Source: Ceratotherium simum simum
Taxonomy: Eukaryota > Chordata > Mammalia > Perissodactyla > Rhinocerotidae
Assembly: GCF_000283155.1 (NCBI RefSeq)
Contig: NW_004454210.1
Coordinates: forward strand, 6,299,001-6,363,000
Direction: 5' to 3'
Length of the DNA stretch: 64,000 nucleotides
Shown here: piece by piece, positions 58,031 to 64,000 of the stretch
How the letters are laid out: the number at the start of each line of letters is the position of its first letter
Numbering within the stretch: the stretch's first letter is position 1
Made by a program: the position numbers and the translations under genes
Notes under the pieces: model-generated
Databases searched by the model: none
Told to the model about the DNA's origin: nothing
The model's input: the letters and a program-made list of their open reading frames with translations, nothing else

Positions 58031-58680
58031 CACCTTAAGAAAGCTAACAGACCACCTATAATAAATCTAAAAGTGGGTGGCATCCTTGTTTGAGAAGTTC
58101 AAGCATTTTCTTCCTCATGTCATGATCTCTTTCTTACCTCTAGCCCATTTGTGTTTAGATTAGTTTTATCCTTGGTTTATTTGTCTGATCTTCCTCAAGA
58201 GCGGCATCAGGCAGGGCAAATCTCTGGATCTCAGAAGTTACTACATATTAGGCAGATGATAGTATGGTTAATTCAGTTAATTCTTGGAAGAAGCAACTGT
58301 GGATCTGACAATTACAGAACATCTTACCCTCTTTGAAAATCAGTTTATTGTCTTTGCAATGGACACATTTAGCCACTTGTATATGAAACTGTGTAGATGC
58401 TATCTCTTAATATTAGAAAGACATGGTCAGAGAGCCATATGGCAAGAAGGACTGATAACATAACAATCTTGTTAGAGACTATATAGAGAAAAAAAAATCT
58501 CAAACTTAAAATAGTTGGGAGTCATGATAATGTTCCAAGAATCAGAGTAAATGCTGGATTTCTAGGCATAAAATCCACTACATAGCAGGGTAATTTTATC
58601 TCATTTAAACCAATTTCTGTACATTGATTACCTTGTATGTGCACAGCATTATGTTTTATGCAGAAAACAGGTTTCTTAAA
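58031..58680. other. Non-coding, nothing recognised
   Basis: No gene or repeat family seen. Confidence 0.5.
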
Positions 58681-58940
58681 ATTTTATTTATTTATTTTTA
58701 TTAAGGTAACTGGTTTATAACATTATATAAATTTCAGGTGTACGTCATTATATTTCAACTTCTCTATAGACTACATTGTGTTCACCACCAAAACTCTAGT
58801 TTCCATCCATCAACATACAAATGCGCTCTTCTATCCGTTTCACCTTCACCCCACTGCCTTCTCCTCTGGTAACCACCAATCTATTCTCTATATCTATGTG
58901 TTTGTTGGTTTATCTTCCACATATAAGTGAAACAGTTTTG
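58681..58940 (-). repeat. L1 3' UTR fragment, younger lineage
   Basis: Poly-T/TTTATTTATTTTTATTAAGG start, AACATTATATAAATTTCAGG, TGTACGTCATTATATTTCAA, CTTCTCTATAGACTACATTG, CCACCAATCTATTCTCTATA and TTTATCTTCCACATATAAGT. Same lineage as 26,273 and 35,955. 5'-truncated. Confidence 0.85.
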
Positions 58941-59184
58941 AGCCTCACCCATATTTCTTATTTGTTAATGAAAGGCAATATTCACTTATATCTCATCCAA
59001 AACTCATAAGTTTTTATCTGATTCTTTCCTTCAAATTTTAAGAGCTAATCACCTTGGCAAGCAGAGTATCTAGATCTAAGTGCATGAGAGTTTCTCAGGA
59101 TTATCAATTGCACCATTAATTATAAAGAGAAGTAGTGACATAGAAATTTTATGGCTTGACATCACAGTTAGGAAACAACATTCC

Positions 59185-59310
59185 AGAACCATAGAGTGAT
59201 GGATTTGAATGAAAGAAAGCATCTGGGATCCTGAGGCCCAGAGAGGTTTAGCAACTCACCAACAGGAATAGATCAGAGTCCAGAGCTTTGGTGCCCTCCC
59301 TGGCATGTTG
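59185..59310 (-). repeat. MIR SINE fragment
   Basis: GGATCCTGAGGCCCAGAGAG, GTTTAGCAACTCACCAACAG and ATCAGAGTCCAGAGCTTTGG follow the reversed MIR. Confidence 0.65.
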
Positions 59311-59669
59311 GTGTCTTCCTTATAACTGTATACTAAGGATAGGCTAGACTCAGTTAAGGGATCTCATTTGAGATGATAAAAGTTTGTTTCAAAAAGAACA
59401 TAGGATATGGGAAAATTAGGAATACAGAAATTATGAATACCAATAATCTACTCAAATTGGTGCTCTATTTAGAAAAATCCCAACAGTCTCTCAGCCTTTG
59501 CTTGGATGCTTTCAGTGACCAGGAACTCACTGCTCTCTGAGGTGTCTGTTCTGTTGTGGGACCTTGCTGGTTAGTAATAAAATCTTCCTTGGGATGAACA
59601 TAACATCTTCCTCATGGGAATTTCCATAAGCTGATCATAGTTCCACTCTGTTCTGTAAGATCAATCAAA
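59311..59669. other. Non-coding, nothing recognised
   Basis: No repeat family or gene identified. Confidence 0.5.
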
Positions 59670-59877
59670 TCCAGTGGTTTTCAAGCAAAAAAAGGTGTGA
59701 TTTTGTCTCCCAGGAGACATTTGGCAAAGTTTGGAGGCATTTTTGGTTGTCACAACTACAAAAATGCTACTGACGTCTAGTGCATAGAGGCCAGGAATAC
59801 TGCTAAACATTGCATAATGCACCTGACAACCCACTCAACAAAGAATTATCTAGTCCAAAATCTCAACAACGCTGAGA
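59670..59877 (+). mobile_element. MER5A-type hAT-Charlie element
   Basis: CCAGTGGTTTTCAAGC start, GGAGACATTTGGCAAAGTTT, TTGGTTGTCACAACTAC, GTCTAGTGCATAGAGGCCAG, CTGCTAAACATTGCATAATG and CAACAAAGAATTATCTAGTC. The right inverted end is worn. Confidence 0.85.
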
Positions 59878-60289
59878 TAAACTTGGATCTAGTCCACTCC
59901 CTGTTTGATGCTATAGCCTTTCGCATATTTGAAACGGGCTATGTTATTCCTTCTAAGTCTTCTTTCTGCCAAATACCTTCAGGTTTCTCGTTATTCTGCA
60001 TATGTCTTAGTTTCACCATTCTGCCTTGACTCTGTAAGACGTGCTTCAGTGTGTTCTTGTCTCTCATTAATTGTCTCAACCAGAAAGGCACACTATCCTC
60101 TGGATCATACCTAGATCTGGGGGCTCTTAATTTCCTGTGATCACAGCACCACACATGCTCAATGCACTGAGAAGTACCAATAAACCATTACTAGAAGCAT
60201 GAGAAGACTCTGGTGTCTTAGATCAGTGTGGATTCAGCACATCTAAAGGTATTTAGATGATGGTAGAAAGAGCGGTAGTTGCAGAAACA
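59878..60289. other. Non-coding, nothing recognised
   Basis: Opposed short frames at 59929-60154 have no domain. Confidence 0.5.
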
Positions 60290-60540
60290 ACACCAACTAT
60301 TTATTGAGTGCTGATGATAAGCCAGACACTCTGCTAAGAGCTTTATATGCATTATCTCATTGAATCCTCCCAGCAATCCCATGTGGTAGGTTGTGCTATC
60401 ATCATTTTACAGATGAAGAAACCAGTTCTTAGATAGGTTAAAAAACTTGCCTAAGGTCATAAAGCTAGTGATCAGATTGGCCAGAACCCAAATGCAGATC
60501 TGCCTAACCTCATAATCCATGCTCTTTATCCCCACAATGT
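60290..60540 (-). repeat. MIR SINE, nearly full length
   Basis: CAACTATTTATTGAGTGCTG, AGCCAGACACTCTGCTAAGA, GCATTATCTCATTGAATCCT, ATTTTACAGATGAAGAAACC, TTGCCTAAGGTCATAAAGCT, GAACCCAAATGCAGATCTGC and CATGCTCTTTATCC: a well-preserved reversed MIR. Confidence 0.92.
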
Positions 60541-62094
60541 GCTCCAGCCCATCCTCCTCAAAACGTGGATAAAATGGCACATTTTACAAAAGAGTAACAA
60601 ACTATCAGGAATTAGCTAATGCATCCATCTTAACATGCATGCACGTAAGTTGGCAGGAGGTTTCATTCCTTTGCAATCTAAGATCAGAACATACTTTACA
60701 AGAAAACAAAGCTACCAGGACAAATAGGTCTCATATTTTAAGAACCAAAAGCTTTGTGTGTTTTTAATAGTCTCTTGGGTAAAAACAAATCAGCAGCAAC
60801 AGGAAGAAAGGAAATGTTTCCAAAATTTTTGAGGCCCTCCGTTCAAGAAAGTTCTCCCACTCAAAATTGAAAATGCTGGTCTGGACCATCCCAGATTCAT
60901 GAATATCCTGAGATCTTCCGTGAGTGCGCGGTGGCTACAAATCTTTGTGCCTTTGACATATCAGGTTTATTTTCATTTCCAAGGAGTTTGGGTAGTTTCT
61001 GCTCACTGCTTCTACAATTGCAGCCTAAAAACTGGAGCTTTTAAGACTATGACTCATGGATCTTTACCTAGAAGAAAGGTGAGCTATATTTTTTCTCTTG
61101 GCAGCTCTTAAATTATTAGTCAAATTACCATGTAATCTTTGAGTTTCACCAAATGGCTTCAAGGATTAGATACTGAGAGCCTGAGAATAGTGCCGGGACT
61201 ACAAACTTTCACTCTGCTGCAACTTAAAGCCAATCTTTTCTTTCTCTTACCATCCAGGAGCAAGTTTCTACCATATTTATATAGTACTTTCCTGAAGACA
61301 AGGGAAATTCTGCTAGCAGAGGCAAGGGAGGAGTGACCTGGCGTTTAGAAGGCAGAGTTCCTTTGGTAGGAGATCTCACACCAAAACTTATCAAAATTTA
61401 ACTTGCGTTTTTAACTTTAACTTGCACAATTTAACCTGGAATTTTGAATTTGAGAATCTTTGATATTGGTCTATTTTTGTAAGCATAAATGTCTCCTCTT
61501 TTCTTACTCCTGGGACAACTTCAGTTCTCCTCTGTAGTTGAGAATATCTCTGCCACGTAACTTCCTTAGAATGAACTTGGAAAAGAATGTCTCTTGCTCT
61601 CACCATTTATCCACCCCCATCCCCCTAGATGTCCCTTAAAGCTGGATTCTCCAAGTATCTTTCCATCTGCCCCTGGCGACTAGTTTTCACCCCTTCAAAA
61701 ACACAGCCTGGATCAGCCACAATGGAAGGTAGAGCTGATCTAGCTCAGAGCCATTAAAGGCAGACCAGACATTCCCCACCTCTCCTAAACAACTCCATCT
61801 CTTCAAATGGCCCAGTGGAGTTGAAAGGTCCCTAATAGGGATCAGAAAACCTTCCCTGTAAATACATACTGGCCATGAGATTGAATGGATATCGCTCTTG
61901 GGCCCTGTAGTTTCCCCTGCCATACCAGCTATGTCACATGGGTTTTATGAGAATTAATTGGGATAAGGGTATGAAATCTCTTTAACCATGGTAAAGCAGC
62001 TCAAAATTCAAAGAATGAATATTATTACTAAATATGAGGCCCTGGTCAAAACAAGATCCCTGTCCAGGTAGATTTGAGAAGAAAAATCACACAA
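60541..62094. other. Non-coding, nothing firmly recognised
   Basis: No gene. Frames at 60899-61336 (plus), 61391-61606 and 61687-61923 (minus) lack recognisable domains or splice context. Confidence 0.45.
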
Positions 62095-62368
62095 ATAATC
62101 ATTCCTCAGATCAAACATCATCACCTCTTAGGAATATTTCCTGAGTCCCTCAGACTTTACTGAATCACCCTTCTCTGGATTTTCCCAACGAGCTTGCACA
62201 ACACTCCCCGTGTCTATCTCCTATAGCACTGACTAGTGATATTCTCATCTGTTCTCCTATAAGACTAAAAGCTCCTTACTGTGGACAGTAGGCTCATTTG
62301 TCTCTATCCCTGGTACCCAGTGCAGTGCCTGCTACATAACAGACACATAAGAAATGCTCATTGATTTA
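62095..62368 (+). repeat. L2 LINE 3' end
   Basis: TCATCACCTCTTAGGAATAT, TATAGCACTGACTAGTGATA, GACTAAAAGCTCCTTACTGT, CCCTGGTACCCAGTGCAGTG and GAAATGCTCATTGATTTA. The A/T-rich tail that follows has become a palindrome. Confidence 0.75.
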
Positions 62369-62541
62369 ATTAATTAGCTAGCTAATTAATAATTAACAAC
62401 ACAAGTCAGCATATGCTGAGTACCAAATAATAGGTAAAGACAAGTAGTTTGGATTCAAAGCAGGGCTAAATAAATGCAAAATGTGTTAGTAAATTAAAAG
62501 TTTTATAGAAGTTGGGATTGAAAGAAATACAGGGATGAAAT

Positions 62542-62609
62542 TCCTCCATCCATCCATCCATCCATCCATCCATCCATCCATCCATCCATGTCCTTCCATC
62601 CATCCATTC
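62542..62609 (+). repeat. (CATC)n microsatellite
   Basis: An uninterrupted run of about eleven CATC units, then GTCCTT and a few more units. The Trp-Met-Asp-Gly and Ser-Ile-His-Pro translations on the two strands show that the overlapping frames are not genes. Confidence 0.95.
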
Positions 62610-62611
62610 AA

Positions 62612-62965
62612 TAAGTATTGCATCTTACTATATGCCAAGGAAATGCATAGACTGGGGGATTCAATTTTAGGAAGGGGAGATGGCATGGGCAAACCTTGCA
62701 GAATCCTGAATACGAATATAATTACAAAATAATGAGCAGACAGGTTTGCCTGGAGTGGAGAAGTGAGAAATTAGGTTTTAGAAGCAGGCTGGTGTCAGAT
62801 GATGCTGGGCCTTAAATGCTTGGCTAAAAAGTTTGTACTTTATTCTACAAGCAGTGAGGAGCTAATTTGTAGAGGGGCAAGATACATGGGTTGCAGACAG
62901 CAAGGGACGGAGGCAGAGAGAACTGTTAGGAGACTGTGATAGAAATTCACATATGGATGGCAGAT
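62612..62965 (-). repeat. L2 LINE fragment (antisense)
   Basis: TTACTATATGCCAAGG near the left end, then TGGAGTGGAGAAGTGAGAAA, GATGATGCTGGGCCTTAAAT, AAAGTTTGTACTTTATTCTA and GGCAAGATACATGGGTTG follow the reversed L2. Diverged. Confidence 0.6.
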
Positions 62966-64000
62966 TCCACAGTTAGGCTACGTGAATCTCTCTCGCTGTC
63001 CTAATTGAAGTTGTAGATGCTTCTGTGAAGATACCGGGCCTATGTTGCTTTCTAAGGCAGGACCTGGGCAAGAGAAAGAAGAACCCGTGGGTACTAGAGT
63101 TAGGCATCATCTAAATCAAGGCTTCACGCTATTTCAGCTTTGGGGCAGCTTCACTCAGCCATCAGCTCTCTCCTCTTCTAGGCTTCTCCCTATACCAACC
63201 GTGAACATTTTCGTTTGAAAAGACTTGTGTTAAAAACAACAGTGCCAAATCATTTACAATCATGTCTTTATTCATGATTGAATTAGATTAGAAATATTCT
63301 CAAATATAATTTTTCTTATTTCTTCATTCTCTACTGGAATGGTGAAAATGAATAAAACTTAGACCTACTAAATCCTTAAGTTTTCCTTGAAATTTAAAAA
63401 ACAGAATTGATCCTCTTGATAAAACACTGACGTTATTATTTGTATCTTGTCAAGTTTGTCTCAGACAAAGTTTGTTTGTGCCCAATTCAGAAGTTTTCTA
63501 GGACACTGGGAGTGATTCAAGAAGCTTTTCAATATATTTTAAGAAAATCAAACTTTTCCTTTCACTAGCAGTTCGGTCAAGTGACAGAAATACCCCAAGT
63601 CAAATGACAACTTTATCTTCCCAAACATTTTTCAAAAGGCTCTCTCATTTTGAGTCCAACAGCTAGCTGTCTGGGACTAGTTCTCCTATATCATTCCTCC
63701 ATTCCTATTTTTACTTTAAATGCAAACTGTTTTTGCTGTTTCCCACAATAGTTTTAGCCTTTCTTGGTAATCTAATCCCCTAGCCAATTTCCTGAGGTAA
63801 AGATGTGTTTATATGAAAATTGCTATCAGAAAAACAGTTCAAGCAATGAGAGAAGTCAGTGTACATTTTAACTGACAACGACATAAATAGATGGAGATGG
63901 AGTCACATTTCAGGGTCTTGAATTGTTATACATTGCCTTGTTCCCTTGCCTGGACCTAAGCATTGATTACATACACACAAAAATTTATTCGACAAATGTT
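62966..64000. other. Non-coding to the window end
   Basis: No gene or repeat family recognised. Confidence 0.5.

Noticed and set aside
1..64000. CRISPR arrays, bacterial operons, phage or plasmid features
   Set aside because: Repeat content is entirely mammalian; direct repeats found are single pairs or microsatellites, not spacer arrays.

Overview
This is nuclear, mammalian, non-coding DNA, and almost certainly from a perissodactyl (horse, ass, zebra, rhinoceros or tapir). The diagnostic signal is nine copies of the tRNA-derived ERE (equine repetitive element) SINE. Most have the GGCCGGCCC-type head, a GGTTCGGATCC-like pol III B box and a tail rich in GAGGAAGATTGG / TTAGCTCAGGGCTG, and all but the most worn copies sit between clear target-site duplications (TSDs). 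The rest of the repeats fit any placental genome: L1, L2, MIR, MER5A (hAT-Charlie) and MLT1-type LTRs. I cannot tell horse from its relatives by eye.

I find no host protein-coding gene, exon with convincing splice structure, tRNA, rRNA or known small RNA gene. The open frames are short, occur on both strands and mostly overlap repeats. The only frame with recognisable protein content is a 223-codon piece of L1 ORF2 reverse transcriptase at 36,044-36,715, a fragment of an inverted L1 insertion and not a host gene. The window reads as intergenic or deep intronic.

Layout. 1-12,700 is mostly single-copy-looking, AT-rich sequence with a few old repeats and two locally duplicated segments (2.37/3.21 kb and 10.61/11.81 kb). 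12,720-15,000 is a nested pile-up: an L2 split by an MLT1 solo LTR, a short ERE1 and an unidentified poly(A)-ended insertion. 16,887-20,640 holds an ERE and a 2.5 kb decayed L1 that itself carries an ERE. 20,640-34,680 is mixed, with two EREs, L2/MIR/MER5A relics and an E-box/palindrome cluster at 27.1 kb. 34,690-36,710 contains an ERE in an LTR-like repeat, an old L1 3' end and a younger L1 with a 5' inversion. 41,065-45,345 is a long LINE-derived block with two EREs and the only assembly gap. 47,000-51,830 is nearly repeat-free and includes a CpG-containing stretch with a palindromic TCF/LEF-like site. 51,830-64,000 returns to MIR, L2, L1 and MER5A relics and simple repeats.

There are no genes here that work together. 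The most useful observations are: an assembly gap flanked by identical 76-bp sequence inside one SINE (probably an unmerged contig overlap), the inverted L1, two ancient local duplications of non-coding sequence, and a few palindromic motif clusters in otherwise plain DNA. Repeat families were named by eye from remembered consensus patterns; boundaries of the older ones are approximate. I did not find an undescribed biological system.
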